Source: Shewanella benthica
GTDB taxonomy: Bacteria > Pseudomonadota > Gammaproteobacteria > Enterobacterales > Shewanellaceae
NCBI GenBank assembly: GCA_023284085.1
Contig: JAKVHY010000015.1
Coordinates: 62,001-126,000 of the forward strand
Direction of reading: 5' to 3'
Length of the DNA: 64,000 bases
Both the position numbers and the translations under genes were made by a program. A model generated the notes under the pieces. The model worked only from the letters and a program-made list of their open reading frames with translations. It had not been told where the DNA came from and did no database searches. Below are positions 1 through 8,239 of the stretch, one piece after another (the stretch's first letter is position 1; each line of letters opens with the position of its first letter).

Positions 1-477
1 GATGATGAGGTGCTTAAGCGTATCGAGAAGGGGGAGACCTATGCGTCTTCTCTGGAGGCGCTGCATAAGATAAAGGCTGCCGGTATAAAGTCTTCTGTGA
101 TGATCCTCAATGGCTTAGGCGGAACTGAGCTCTCTGAGCAGCATGCAATCAACTCGGCTCGCTTGATGAATGCCGCACAGCCGGAATTCCTCTCGACTCT
201 AGTCGTGACGCTACCCTTAGGCACACAGAGAATGGATAAAGCCTATGACGGCCTTTTTCAGCTGCCAGATCAGATGGGGCTATTCAGGGAGATGCATACC
301 CTGTTACAGAATTTGGAGTTGAATAAAACGATATTTCGTTCGGATCATGCATCGAATTATTTGGTGCTCAAAGGCATATTAGGCAAGGATAAGAGCGAGT
401 TGCTTGCCCAAGTCGAAGGTGCAATACACAGACCTCAGCAGACCATACTCAGACAGGAATGGCAGCGGGGTCTCTAG
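1..477 (+). CDS. Radical SAM protein, C-terminal part (5' end outside window)
   Basis: The open frame enters at base 1 (codons GAT GAT GAG GTG) with no stop, so the gene starts before the window; a GTG at 10 is not a real start. The visible 158 residues begin with DDEVLKRIEKG, the segment typical of B12-independent radical SAM oxidoreductases just after the core barrel, followed by a KAAGIKSSVMILNGLGG strand-loop. The N-terminal CxxxCxxC cluster motif is not in the window, so the family call rests on the C-terminal part alone. Substrate unknown. It faces the LysR pair tail to tail with 32 bases between stops. Confidence 0.75.
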   Translation, partial: DDEVLKRIEKGETYASSLEALHKIKAAGIKSSVMILNGLGGTELSEQHAINSARLMNAAQPEFLSTLVVTLPLGTQRMDKAYDGLFQLPDQMGLFREMHTLLQNLELNKTIFRSDHASNYLVLKGILGKDKSELLAQVEGAIHRPQQTILRQEWQRGL

Positions 478-509
478 CAGCCTAAGTTAGACTTCTGAGA
501 TTTTTCTGG

Positions 510-1448
510 TCAGTCTCTGAGGCTGCTCGATCTGAGTGAGTCGGTTATGCTTAGGCAGTAATCTTTAAACCACTGGATAAGTGGATCCTTATGCACTCTT
601 GCATGCCAATATAAGGCACTCTCAATTACCGGCATCTCTTCATGGTGAATGAAGGTCAGTTTATCTTGCCAATAGGTATTCTGGATAATGGTATCGGAAA
701 GAAAAGCGATATGTTTTCCCGCCAGTAGTCCGTTTCTGAGTACCAGCATAGAGCTACTGGAAAAACTGGTTTTACGAGTCAGATTATTGGCCTGCACTAA
801 CTGATTAACCTGTGTTTCTGCTGCACTTGAAGCTGAATACTCCGCAGTAGCGAAACTGAAAATCTCCTCCAGACTAGGATTGACCAGCTGATTGATGGGA
901 TGATCCGGACTGGAAGCGATACAATATTTATCTCTGGCGATATGACGACCGTATATGTTTGCCGGGGGAGCTATTTTACCGCCGGCGCAGAGGTCAATTT
1001 CCCCTGATTCCAACATGGCAAACATGTCTTTCGGTTGATGTAAGAACTCCAACTCGACGTTCGGTGCTGCCTGCATTACCATTTTGAGTATCTGGGGAAC
1101 AATTTCAGACGTCATACTATCGATGAATGCGATTCGAATGACGCCATGTACTTCTTGAGGATCGAAGGTTTTCTGCAGTATTAGACGACTGCTCATCTCC
1201 AGCCATTCCAACAGATTTGGCAATAAAGCCAGAGCCTTCTCCGTCGCCTTAATGCCTTGGCCATGTTTCATAAATAAGGCTTCATCGAATAAATTACGCA
1301 GCTTCTTTAAATTTTGACTCATGGCGGGCTGCGAAATATCGAGGCGTTCGGCACTCTTGGAAACGCTCTGCTCTTCGATCAATACTGTCAGACTCAGCAG
1401 TAGATTAAGATCGCAGCGTTGAATTATTTTTAGATCCGAGTGGTTCAT
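510..1448 (-). CDS. LysR-family transcriptional regulator (second of a pair)
   Basis: 312 residues, the usual LysR length. N-terminal winged helix-turn-helix at about residues 13-72 (CDLNLLLSLTVLIEEQSVSK, then SQPAMSQNLKKLR), followed by a substrate-binding-like effector domain from about residue 95. The DLNLL start and SQPAMSQ recognition helix resemble the NodD/NahR/LeuO subgroup. Its ATG overlaps the stop of the upstream LysR gene by ATGA (1445-1448), so the two are cotranscribed and probably translationally coupled. The two proteins align over their whole length but are clearly diverged. Target genes are unknown; no divergent partner operon is present. Confidence 0.85.
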   Translation of the reverse strand: MNHSDLKIIQRCDLNLLLSLTVLIEEQSVSKSAERLDISQPAMSQNLKKLRNLFDEALFMKHGQGIKATEKALALLPNLLEWLEMSSRLILQKTFDPQEVHGVIRIAFIDSMTSEIVPQILKMVMQAAPNVELEFLHQPKDMFAMLESGEIDLCAGGKIAPPANIYGRHIARDKYCIASSPDHPINQLVNPSLEEIFSFATAEYSASSAAETQVNQLVQANNLTRKTSFSSSSMLVLRNGLLAGKHIAFLSDTIIQNTYWQDKLTFIHHEEMPVIESALYWHARVHKDPLIQWFKDYCLSITDSLRSSSLRD

Positions 1449-2389
1449 TTAATGACATCTTTATCGGTTAACTGTTCAATAAGAATCGATGAAATAAGCT
1501 TTCTAAACCATTTCTGCAATTTACTATTACGATGTTGCATGTTCCAACACACTTTAAGTTCCAAATCGATAGGCTCCCCGAGCCAGATAAAATCTTCTGT
1601 ATTACGTCCCTTTAGCACGCTAGTTGCGAAATGGGGCACTAAGGTCGCCGTGTTGGGGGCGGTCAAGGCTTGTATCATAGTACTCAAAGAGCCAGATGAT
1701 AGTGAGTAAGAGGCATCCTCGGCGTTGATGGTCTTCAGCGCATTGATAACATGAGTCTGGTTATGTTCCTGATACAGGTATCTCAGCAGTTGAAATGGAC
1801 TCTCATCTCGATGTCCACCTTCATTATACCGAGCGGCACTCTTATCTAGCGTCACCATCTGCCAAGGGTATTGAGCAATAACCTGGCTTTTTATTGGTTT
1901 AGGCACATTGTCATAGAAACCGACAATAAGATCTATGTGCCCTCGTCTGAGCATTTTAAATCCTTGGGTCTTCTGAGTGACATATTCAAGCTCGATGCCT
2001 GGGGCATACTTGTCCAGATCTTTGATTAAACGTGTGATACAGACCTGACCGATAACGTCATTCATCATGACTCTGATCCGTCCCTGCGCCGTAGCTGGAT
2101 CGAATTCATCTCCCTCTAGTATGCTGATGACTCGATTTAGCAGAGGCTTGAGATCTTGCTCTATAGCCGTAGCCTTGTTGGTGAGTGTCATGCCGTTATG
2201 GCCTTTCACCAGTAGGGGGTCTTCGAACATTAATCTTAGACGTTTGAGTACCTGACTCATGGCCGATTGAGATAACCCAAGCTCTTTCGCTGCTTTTGTT
2301 ACATGTGCTTCTTTTAATAGCACAGATAAGGCGATCAGTAGATTCAGGTCACATTCTTTAAGTAGATCGAAATTTCTTTTTAATGGCAT
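1445..2389 (-). CDS. LysR-family transcriptional regulator (first of a pair)
   Basis: 314 residues. Helix-turn-helix near residues 13-75 (DLNLLIALSVLLKEAHVTK, SQSAMSQVLKRLR) and a LysR effector-binding domain (about 90-300). Same subgroup as the downstream gene, with which it shares the ATGA overlap. Promoter lies in the 2390-2465 spacer; the CsrB-like RNA gene upstream reads in the same direction and ends in its own terminator at 2467-2488. Two adjacent paralogous LysR proteins suggest a tandem duplication that kept coupled translation; the regulated function cannot be told from context. Confidence 0.85.
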   Translation of the reverse strand: MPLKRNFDLLKECDLNLLIALSVLLKEAHVTKAAKELGLSQSAMSQVLKRLRLMFEDPLLVKGHNGMTLTNKATAIEQDLKPLLNRVISILEGDEFDPATAQGRIRVMMNDVIGQVCITRLIKDLDKYAPGIELEYVTQKTQGFKMLRRGHIDLIVGFYDNVPKPIKSQVIAQYPWQMVTLDKSAARYNEGGHRDESPFQLLRYLYQEHNQTHVINALKTINAEDASYSLSSGSLSTMIQALTAPNTATLVPHFATSVLKGRNTEDFIWLGEPIDLELKVCWNMQHRNSKLQKWFRKLISSILIEQLTDKDVIK

Positions 2390-2465
2390 TCAGCAGCTCT
2401 AAGGTATGATCTCATAACTGTTTGACTATAGATGAAAAGTTGCTTTCAGCATAGATATAAGAGGT

Positions 2466-2873
2466 GAAAAAAGGCCATCCTTGGCCTTAGGGGTCACAAA
2501 CTTGCATCTTAACCAAGTGTACTGATTAAGAAGGATAAATTATTTCCTTTTAGCCTAAATCCTTTTAAAAATTCCATCTTGTTTCACTGCCTAGCTATCC
2601 TTACCTGGGCTCAGGCGTCCCGCCTGATTAAACTGTGTCATCCATATCTGGTACAAATTCATCGTTTATATCAATTTCACTTCAAACCAGCACGTCCGGG
2701 TCCTGGATGCATCCTGCATAAATGAAGTAATATGTTCCATTTGCTTCTGACTTACACATCCTGTGCAACTAGCGTCCTGCCTAGCCGAAGTCTATCTATC
2801 CATGCTTAATAACCTATTGTCCTTAATAGGTGTGCCTCCTGGCCTCTGGTATTCCCTTTCCAGAGATAATGAA
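2466..2873 (-). ncRNA. csrB: CsrB-family regulatory RNA
   Basis: The stretch between ompA and the LysR pair has no plausible ORF, but the minus strand carries 19 GGA triplets in about 405 nt, many displayed in hairpin loops. Clear examples are CACA-GGA-TGTG, TGCA-GGA-TGCA, AGGCG-GGA-CGCCT, ACCTATT-aaggac-AATAGGT and CTCTGG-(loop with GGGA)-CCAGAG. It ends in a hairpin whose loop is itself AAGGAT followed by six U (2467-2488). This is the signature of CsrB/CsrC/RsmZ RNAs, which titrate the translational regulator CsrA (RsmA). Length fits CsrB (about 370 nt in E. coli). A TATAGA-like -10 at 2879-2884 sets the tentative 5' end; no good -35 is seen, as expected for a gene needing the UvrY/GacA activator. 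The 5' end is approximate. Confidence 0.85.
2467..2488 (-). terminator. Intrinsic terminator of the CsrB-like RNA
   Basis: On the minus strand AAGGCC-AAGGAT-GGCCTT is followed by six T (the T tract overlaps the last stem bases). The loop presents a GGA, as in the last hairpin of known CsrB RNAs. Confidence 0.85.
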
Positions 2874-2950
2874 TCCTTTCTATAGTCAGATACTCAATCC
2901 TAGAGTGGTCGGGTCCATATGCTCTGACAAACTTGTGCGCTAACACACTA

Positions 2951-2969
2951 AAGGCCTATCCCTGGCCTC
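2951..2969 (-). terminator. Probable ompA terminator
   Basis: Minus-strand AGGCC-AGGGATA-GGCCT followed by a short TTTA. It lies about 20-35 bases after the ompA stop. Stem is only 5 bp and the U tract is short, so read-through toward the CsrB-like gene is possible. Confidence 0.5.
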
Positions 2970-2987
2970 CAGAGTTACATCTCAAGT

Positions 2988-4004
2988 CTAAGATGCAATA
3001 ACTTGGCTTTCACTGGTCAGAGTGATGATAACGCGACGTTCCAGAGCACGCTCTTGAGTCGAGTTAGCATGAGCATCTTGCTCACCAGATGCTTGGTGAT
3101 CTAGCTGCTGAACTTCAACACCGTGAGAAGTCAGGTAGTCTTCAACATGTTGTACACGTGCTTCAGAAAGCTTCTGGTTGTAGCTTGCATCGCCTTGGTT
3201 ATCAGCCTGGCCGATAAGCATGATGGCATCGCTGTCATTCTTCTTAGAGATACGAACGACTTCGTCAAGTTTCGCCTGAGCAGTGCTGCTTAGCTCAGAA
3301 GAATCAAAACCGAACAGTACGGCAATGCTGCTCTTCTCTACTTTAGTCTCGTAGATTGGCTCTGGACGTGGTGCAGGCTTAGTTTCTTTGATCACTGCAG
3401 GTAGTACGGCCGCAGTTTGAGTTGGAGTCACACCGAAACGGTAAGTCATTTGAATGCCTACAGTTTGTGCATCCATATTTGCCGTGTTCCAATCTGTCTC
3501 ATCGATACCTGCAAAGCGACGGTATTTGGCTGATATAGCTAGAGAATCTGTGATGTTGTAACCAACACCTGCACCGAAGTAAGCTGCAGTGTCGGTTGCA
3601 CTGACATATTGGTCGGCATTCATCTGATGGGCGATGTGATATTGATAAGCACCAGCTTCACCAGTTAAGAACCACTTTTCGTTAAGTGGAAGTGTGCCAA
3701 CTAAGCCCAGTGTGAAACCGTCGACTTCGATGTTTTGGCCATTGTCGGTACGCATGTGAGCATCATCAAGAGTACCAAGGTCTTGCCAGCCCGCTTCGAC
3801 GGCGAAGTATCTGTTTAGCTGGTAACCTACGATAGCGTTCCAAGCTAGGTCGCTGTCGTCGCTTAGGTAGTCGCCTGTTACATCAACACCCTCGAAGTTG
3901 CTCTGGCCTGCGCCGGCACCTATGTACCAAGTGTTGTCGACATCTGCTGCGTTTGCATATGAGAAAACGCTCATCAATGCGATAGCTAGTAGTGATTTTT
4001 TCAT
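2988..4004 (-). CDS. ompA: OmpA-family outer membrane porin
   Basis: 338 residues from the ATG at 4004, chosen because MKKSLLAIALMSVFSYANA is a clean signal peptide (cleavage after ANA) and a GGGAG ribosome site sits 8 bases upstream; the frame stays open for 20 more codons upstream without a signal. Residues about 20-195 form the eight-stranded OmpA-type beta-barrel (starts DNTWYIGAGAG, ends MTYRFG). A proline-rich linker (about 200-220) leads to the peptidoglycan-binding OmpA domain (about 225-330: FGFDSSELS, LIGQADNQGD, NQKLSEARV, ERRVIITL). Monocistronic, anchors outer membrane to peptidoglycan. The CsrB-like RNA gene follows it. Confidence 0.93.
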   Translation of the reverse strand: MKKSLLAIALMSVFSYANAADVDNTWYIGAGAGQSNFEGVDVTGDYLSDDSDLAWNAIVGYQLNRYFAVEAGWQDLGTLDDAHMRTDNGQNIEVDGFTLGLVGTLPLNEKWFLTGEAGAYQYHIAHQMNADQYVSATDTAAYFGAGVGYNITDSLAISAKYRRFAGIDETDWNTANMDAQTVGIQMTYRFGVTPTQTAAVLPAVIKETKPAPRPEPIYETKVEKSSIAVLFGFDSSELSSTAQAKLDEVVRISKKNDSDAIMLIGQADNQGDASYNQKLSEARVQHVEDYLTSHGVEVQQLDHQASGEQDAHANSTQERALERRVIITLTSESQVIAS

Positions 4005-4378
4005 CTTTGTGCTCCCTAATGGAAATTTCAAAATCATTATGTGTTTTGTTTCTATGGGACGCATTTTGGGGGATACAAGGTATTTGATCGATAGAGTATC
4101 TCTTATAATGATTATTTGAATTTGTTATATGTACGGGCAGACCCATGCAGGGCTTAAGATTCTCTTAAGCTTTTAGCTGGCTTTATGTTGTTGCTGGTTT
4201 TGTTTGAATGGAGGTGAATCTAACGAAATCTAGCTTATATTGTTGAATTTAATGTGATTTCATCTGCAGCCCCCTTGTTTTTCATTTTGTTGATGAGGTT
4301 TAACGCCTTATTAATAATAAGCCTGAACTTAATATTAATAAGGAAAACAAATTAACCTTTGCTGCGGCCCACATAGAA
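4005..4378. other. Intergenic region upstream of ompA with an 11-bp inverted repeat
   Basis: No ORF of note. It must hold the ompA promoter. Two symmetrical elements are visible: GCTTAAG-attct-CTTAAGC at 4153-4171, and a perfect 11-bp inverted repeat CCTTATTAATA...TATTAATAAGG at 4306-4343 with a 16-base loop. The latter is AT-rich and could be an operator or an mRNA hairpin. Function not determinable here. Confidence 0.4.
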
Positions 4379-4403
4379 GCTGGCATTCGATTTCGATGCC
4401 AGC
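4379..4403. repeat. Perfect 8-bp hairpin closing the distal end of the mscS-derived array
   Basis: GCTGGCAT-(9)-ATGCCAGC. The right arm and loop read into the array unit (ATTTCGATGCCAGC...GTTAAGCGCC). The following TTAAGCGCC form matches the mscS gene itself rather than the internal units, which have TTAGCGCC. This suggests the array's distal edge preserves the pre-amplification sequence. Confidence 0.6.
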
Positions 4404-4411
4404 GACGTTAA

Positions 4412-5083
4412 GCGCCTTATATATGGCTACCTTTCGATGTGGACTTCTGTTACTGGGCAGGGGATTTCGATGCCTGTTACGTTAGCGCCTTATATATGGC
4501 TACCTTTCGATATGGACTTCTCTTACCGGGCATGGGATTTCAATGCCTGTTACGTTAGCGCCTTATATATAGCTACCTTTCGATGTGTACTTCTCTTACC
4601 GGGCATGGGATTTCAATGCCTGTTACGTTAGCGCCTTATATATGGCTACCTTTCGATGTGGACTTCTCTTACCGGGCATGGGATTTCGATGCCTGTTACG
4701 TTAGCGCCTTATATATGGCTACCTTTCGATATGTACTTCTCTTACCGGGCATGGGATTTCGATGCCTGTTACGTTAGCGCCTTATATATGGCTACCTTTC
4801 GATGTGTACTTCTCTTACCGGGCATGGGATTTCGATGCCTGTTACGTTAGCGCCTTATATATGGCTACCTTTCGATATGGACTTCTCTTACCGGGCATGG
4901 GATTTCGATGCCTGTTACGTTAGCGCCTTATATATGGCTACCTTTCGATATGTACTTCTCTTACCGGGCATGGGATTTCGATGCCTGTTACGTTAGCGCC
5001 TTATATATGGCTACCTTTCGATGTGGACTTCTCTTACTGGGCATGGGATTTCGATGCCTGTTACGTTAGCGCCTTATATATGG
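4412..5083. repeat. Tandem array of nine 73-bp units derived from the 3' end of mscS
   Basis: The anchor GCGCCTTATATATGGCTA recurs at 4412, 4485, 4558 (one mismatch), 4631, 4704, 4777, 4850, 4923, 4996 and 5069, every 73 bases, and once more at 5143 inside mscS. Read on the minus strand, each unit is the last 74 bases of mscS (encoding ALNAAGIEIPCPVREVHIER and the stop) minus one base. The missing base and two changes at the old stop break the frame, so the units do not extend the protein. Copies differ at a few positions (gatGTGG/gatATGG/gatGTGT/gatATGT; ACCGGG versus ACTGGG), showing age or gene conversion. It would be transcribed as a repetitive 3' UTR of mscS. Confidence 0.95.
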
Positions 5084-5917
5084 CTAGCGTTCGATATGGA
5101 CTTCTCTTACTGGGCAGGGGATTTCGATGCCTGCGGCGTTAAGCGCCTTATATATGGCTAAGTTGGTTTGGTACTTATCCTGATAATAGGTCTGTGTCGG
5201 CACCCAGTAGCGTATGCCTATTTCGATACCTATACTGTTAAAGCCATTGATGCCCACCAGGGCGCCCTTGTCCTGATATACATTCGGACTCGCGGCTAAG
5301 ATCTCTTGAGCCAGTGCAGTGACCTGCTCTGGATCGGATTTATAACTGATATTGAACTGAGTTTCGACCAGCTTGTTGGCAAAAGAGTTATGCAGTATCT
5401 CGCCGACGATATGCTTGTTGGGTATATTTATCTGCTCCCCCTCCTCATTGGTTAGCACAGTCATGCCCAGGAAGATGTCTTTGACTACACCCGTGACCTC
5501 TTTCACAGTGATGGTATTACCTACCACAAAAGGCCGAGTCACTATGATAGTGATACCTGCCGCGTAGTTAGACAGCATGCCCTGTATTGCCAAACCCGCT
5601 CCGAGAGAAGCGGCACCTATCGCAGCAACCATAGGCGTGATACTGATCCCCAGTTTTCCTAAGGAGATGATGGCCACCATGATGATAATCAGTATGCGTA
5701 CCAGATTACTGACGAAACTGCTGAGGGTGAGATCTATGCCGTGTTTTTCAAACTGTCTGGTGACTAGGTTTGAGACTTTAGCTGCGAGCCAAAGGCCTAG
5801 CAAGAAGATGAAGAGTGCACCCACGAGACGGAAACTGTATTGAACTAAAAATTCGGTGATCAGCGAATATACATTTTGTAGTTGCTGGATCTCCTGTTGC
5901 AGATGATCTTCCGTCAT
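5084..5917 (-). CDS. mscS: Small-conductance mechanosensitive channel, MscS family
   Basis: 277 residues, close to E. coli MscS (286). Two N-terminal membrane helices (about 28-50 and 70-90), then the pore helix region AAIGAASLGAGLAIQGMLSN (about 95-115) with the Gly/Ala packing pattern of MscS TM3, and RPFVVGNTITV entering the cytoplasmic beta domain. The C-terminus (AAGIEIPCPVREVHIER) fits the family, so the stop at 5084 is native even though its last 74 bases have been copied into the downstream array. Releases osmolytes under hypo-osmotic shock; inner membrane. Monocistronic. Confidence 0.92.
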   Translation of the reverse strand: MTEDHLQQEIQQLQNVYSLITEFLVQYSFRLVGALFIFLLGLWLAAKVSNLVTRQFEKHGIDLTLSSFVSNLVRILIIIMVAIISLGKLGISITPMVAAIGAASLGAGLAIQGMLSNYAAGITIIVTRPFVVGNTITVKEVTGVVKDIFLGMTVLTNEEGEQINIPNKHIVGEILHNSFANKLVETQFNISYKSDPEQVTALAQEILAASPNVYQDKGALVGINGFNSIGIEIGIRYWVPTQTYYQDKYQTNLAIYKALNAAGIEIPCPVREVHIER

Positions 5918-6153
5918 AACTTGTCCTTTATATCACTGTAGAGCTAGATGCTGAGTCTGGATGATCATGTTACCCATATCTGTTGATATTTGTAGTTATA
6001 TTGTTAGTAATTTTCCAGAGTTCCAGTTGGCATTTTGTGCAACTTGAGATTCAACGTGAAGAAGATCATGAATTGGTGCGATGCTTGCGGTGATATAAGT
6101 AGCGGTAGGTTACTCTGTTGCCTTATATGACGTAATTCAGGAGCTAATAAATC

Positions 6154-6618
6154 ATGAGAGCGCTTATTTTTGCCATCTGTACCCTGTTTGCCGGCTTTGC
6201 TCAGGCATCTTTTTATGCCGAGGGCGAGCTTATCTCCTCGTTCCAACTGCAAGATCAGTTTGAAAATGAAGTGGCAGTCTCTGCCGCGACTAAGGTCCTG
6301 TTGTTTAGCCGCAGCATGAAAGGTGGTGATATCATCAAGGACGCCCTCGAACAGCTCAAGGTCGATAATCAACACAGCTTTGAGAGCTTAGTGTATGTGG
6401 CAGATATCAGTGGTATGCCCTCACTTATTGCCAGATTCGTGGCTATTCCTCAGATGAAAGATCTGCCTTTTTCCATGGGGCTGGATAGGGAGGGGGATGT
6501 GACTAAGATGCTACCCGGTGAGGAAGATAAGGCGACATTGATCCGGTTAGATAAACTTAAAATAATCGATGTGGTCATTATTGAGTCGAGTGAAGCTTTG
6601 CTCAAGGAGTTGAAATAA
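6154..6618 (+). CDS. Exported protein of unknown function, possible thioredoxin-like fold
   Basis: 154 residues. Signal peptide MRALIFAICTLFAGFAQA with cleavage before SFYAEG. The mature part alternates strands and helices (VLLFSRSMKGGDIIKDALEQ, LPFSMGLDREGDVTKMLPG, ATLIRLDKLKIIDV) in a way that recalls peroxiredoxin/thioredoxin-fold proteins such as YtfJ. However, it has no cysteine in the mature chain, so it cannot do thiol chemistry. The fold suggestion is weak. Monocistronic, ended by the strong terminator at 6684. Confidence 0.6.
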   Translation: MRALIFAICTLFAGFAQASFYAEGELISSFQLQDQFENEVAVSAATKVLLFSRSMKGGDIIKDALEQLKVDNQHSFESLVYVADISGMPSLIARFVAIPQMKDLPFSMGLDREGDVTKMLPGEEDKATLIRLDKLKIIDVVIIESSEALLKELK

Positions 6619-6683
6619 TCTAATTGGCGCCTTGTGATGGCCGTTTTGATATTCTCGTGTCGGGTAAAACAGGTTATAAATAA

Positions 6684-6710
6684 AAATGGGCGCCCTGCGC
6701 CCATTTTCAG
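6684..6710. terminator. Bidirectional terminator
   Basis: AAATGGGCGC-cct-GCGCCCATTT with A-rich left and T-rich right flanks. It lies between converging genes (6154-6618 plus; 6735-6947 minus) and can serve both. Confidence 0.85.
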
Positions 6711-6734
6711 TGAAGTTTCACGGCAAGCCCTAGT

Positions 6735-6947
6735 TTATTCGGTTTGCTTCAGGATCGAGAATATCTCCTCCTTAAGGTGCAACTTTTTCTTTTTTAATTC
6801 GTGGATCTGATTTTTTGAATCGCAGGCGCTGTGAAGTTCAAGTTCTTTTATCTGATGATCTAGCGCATTATGCTTGTTAAAGCTATTCAGAAAATGGGCA
6901 TCATCGCTCTTAAGTTTAGTGATTAATTCTCTGTATTCTGGAAACAT
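6735..6947 (-). CDS. YdcH/DUF465 family small protein
   Basis: 70 residues, highly charged and helical. Starts MFPEYRELITKLKSDDAHF and ends KKKLHLKEEIFSILKQTE, both standard for the DUF465 (YdcH) family. Predicted to form an antiparallel helical hairpin or coiled coil. Cellular role is unknown in the family. GGGAG-type ribosome site (aGGGAGataaact) precedes the ATG. Monocistronic. Confidence 0.88.
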   Translation of the reverse strand: MFPEYRELITKLKSDDAHFLNSFNKHNALDHQIKELELHSACDSKNQIHELKKKKLHLKEEIFSILKQTE

Positions 6948-7017
6948 AGTTTATCTCCCTCCTGCTGTTTTTTTCCTCTATTCCAAGTTTAAATTAGCTC
7001 AGTTTTTTAGCGATGAA

Positions 7018-7033
7018 TGTGATCTGTGTCAAC
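7018..7033. promoter_or_regulatory. Candidate CRP site upstream of udp
   Basis: TGTGA-tctgtg-TCAAC resembles the CRP consensus TGTGA-N6-TCACA (left arm perfect, right arm partial), about 245 bases before the udp start. A lone left arm, TGTGA, recurs at 7187. In E. coli udp is controlled by CRP and CytR. The rest of 6948-7275 shows no gene. Confidence 0.4.
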
Positions 7034-7275
7034 TAGACTAAAATTAGTTAATTTGAATGAGTTGGCTTCGCAAGTGTGCCTATATTACTGAGTTCTATGG
7101 GCATCTATGCTATTTAGATACGATAGGCCAAGGAATCGTTCTTGTAACTGGATTACATCAAAGTATTTACCTGTTGCCAGAAAAAGTGTGATCGAGTTAA
7201 CCTTATCTGCTTCGATACTAGGTTAAAGTCGAAATTAGCAGAAATTTATAATCAAAATTGAAAGGGGTTTTCACC

Positions 7276-8037
7276 ATGTCTGATGTATTTCACTTAGGCT
7301 TGACCAAAAAAATGTTAGATGGAGCAAGCTTGGCGATAGTGCCAGGGGATCCTGAACGCGTAAAGCGCATTGCCGAATTGATGGAAGGGGCGACATTTCT
7401 AGCCAGCCATCGTGAATATACTAGTTACCTAGCATATATAGACGGTAAAGCTGTGGTTATCTGTTCAACGGGTATCGGTGGTCCATCGACATCTATTGCC
7501 GTTGAGGAGCTCGCTCAGTTGGGTGTGACTACTTTCTTACGAGTCGGCACTACGGGCGCAATTCAACCTCAAGTTAATGTTGGTGATGTGATAGTGACAC
7601 AGGCATCGGTACGTTTGGATGGTGCAAGCTTGCACTTCGCTCCTATGGAGTACCCTGCCGTTGCTGACTTTGAATGTACTACCGCTATGGTTGCAGCGTG
7701 TCGCGAATTTGGTCTTGAGCCACATATCGGCATTACCGCATCCTCCGATACTTTCTATCCAGGTCAAGAGCGTTACGATACAGTTTCCGGTCGAGTGACT
7801 CGTCAATTCAAAGGCTCGATGCAAGAGTGGCAAGACTTGGGCGTGTTGAACTATGAGATGGAATCATCGACGCTATTCACCATGTGTGCTTCTCAAGGCT
7901 GGCGTGCAGCCTGTGTTGCGGGTGTTATCGTGAATCGAACTCAGCAGGAGATCCCTGATGAAGCTATGATGAAGAAAACTGAGGTCAGTGCCATCTCGAT
8001 CGTTGTTGCGGCGGCGAAGAAATTACTGGCAGAATAA
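7276..8037 (+). CDS. udp: Uridine phosphorylase
   Basis: 253 residues from the ATG at 7276 (AAAGGGG ribosome site 8 bases upstream; an upstream in-frame TTG at 7258 is not used by the family). It converts uridine and phosphate to uracil and ribose-1-phosphate in nucleoside salvage. It follows the E. coli enzyme closely: [10 protein letters not shown] start, phosphate-binding [52 protein letters not shown], nucleoside-binding FKGSMQEWQ and [25 protein letters not shown]. Cytosolic hexamer in the family. Monocistronic. Confidence 0.97.
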   Translation: MSDVFHLGLTKKMLDGASLAIVPGDPERVKRIAELMEGATFLASHREYTSYLAYIDGKAVVICSTGIGGPSTSIAVEELAQLGVTTFLRVGTTGAIQPQVNVGDVIVTQASVRLDGASLHFAPMEYPAVADFECTTAMVAACREFGLEPHIGITASSDTFYPGQERYDTVSGRVTRQFKGSMQEWQDLGVLNYEMESSTLFTMCASQGWRAACVAGVIVNRTQQEIPDEAMMKKTEVSAISIVVAAAKKLLAE

Positions 8038-8078
8038 AATCAGTTAGAGCTTCCCTGCAATTAGCTCTATTTGATTCT

Positions 8079-8102
8079 ATTTAGCTCTAATTAGAGCTAA
8101 AT
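8079..8102. terminator. Hairpin after udp
   Basis: Perfect 10-bp stem ATTTAGCTCT-aatt-AGAGCTAAAT, 42 bases after the udp stop. No U run follows, so it may be a 3' stabilising hairpin rather than the terminator itself. Confidence 0.5.
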
Positions 8103-8121
8103 AGCGAGTAATACAGATATA

Positions 8122-8150
8122 AAGAAGGCGCCTCAGGCGCCTTCTTTATT
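8122..8150. terminator. Strong bidirectional terminator after udp
   Basis: AAGAAGGCGCC-tca-GGCGCCTTCTT followed by TATT. It ends the udp transcript. Read on the minus strand it would also terminate the porin remnant that stops at 8156. Confidence 0.85.
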
Positions 8151-8155
8151 ATTGA

Positions 8156-8239
8156 TTAGAAATGGTATTTGGCTATCACCGAATAGAGGTTCTGATCTAT
8201 GCCGTTAACACCACTAAATAAAGCCATTTCGTGTTCATC
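8156..8239 (-). pseudogene. Remnant: C-terminal tail of an outer-membrane beta-barrel protein
   Basis: The minus strand reads 27 residues ending GIDQNLYSVIAKYHF and a stop. The alternating pattern with a terminal aromatic F is the last-strand signature that BAM recognises in porins, and NG(I/V)DQNLYSV resembles the final loop and strand of Shewanella porins. An in-frame TGA lies just upstream (8240-8242) and nothing coding precedes it, so only the tail survives. It keeps a terminator on its 3' side (8122-8150). Confidence 0.55.

Noticed and set aside
2390..2987. Small protein genes between ompA and the LysR genes
   Set aside because: No frame has a ribosome site and sustained coding; the GGA-hairpin pattern explains the sequence as an RNA gene.
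4412..5083. The repeat array as a CRISPR or as a set of 64-residue proteins
   Set aside because: The units are contiguous with no variable spacers, and the short ORFs in three frames are simply the 73-base period read in shifted frames.
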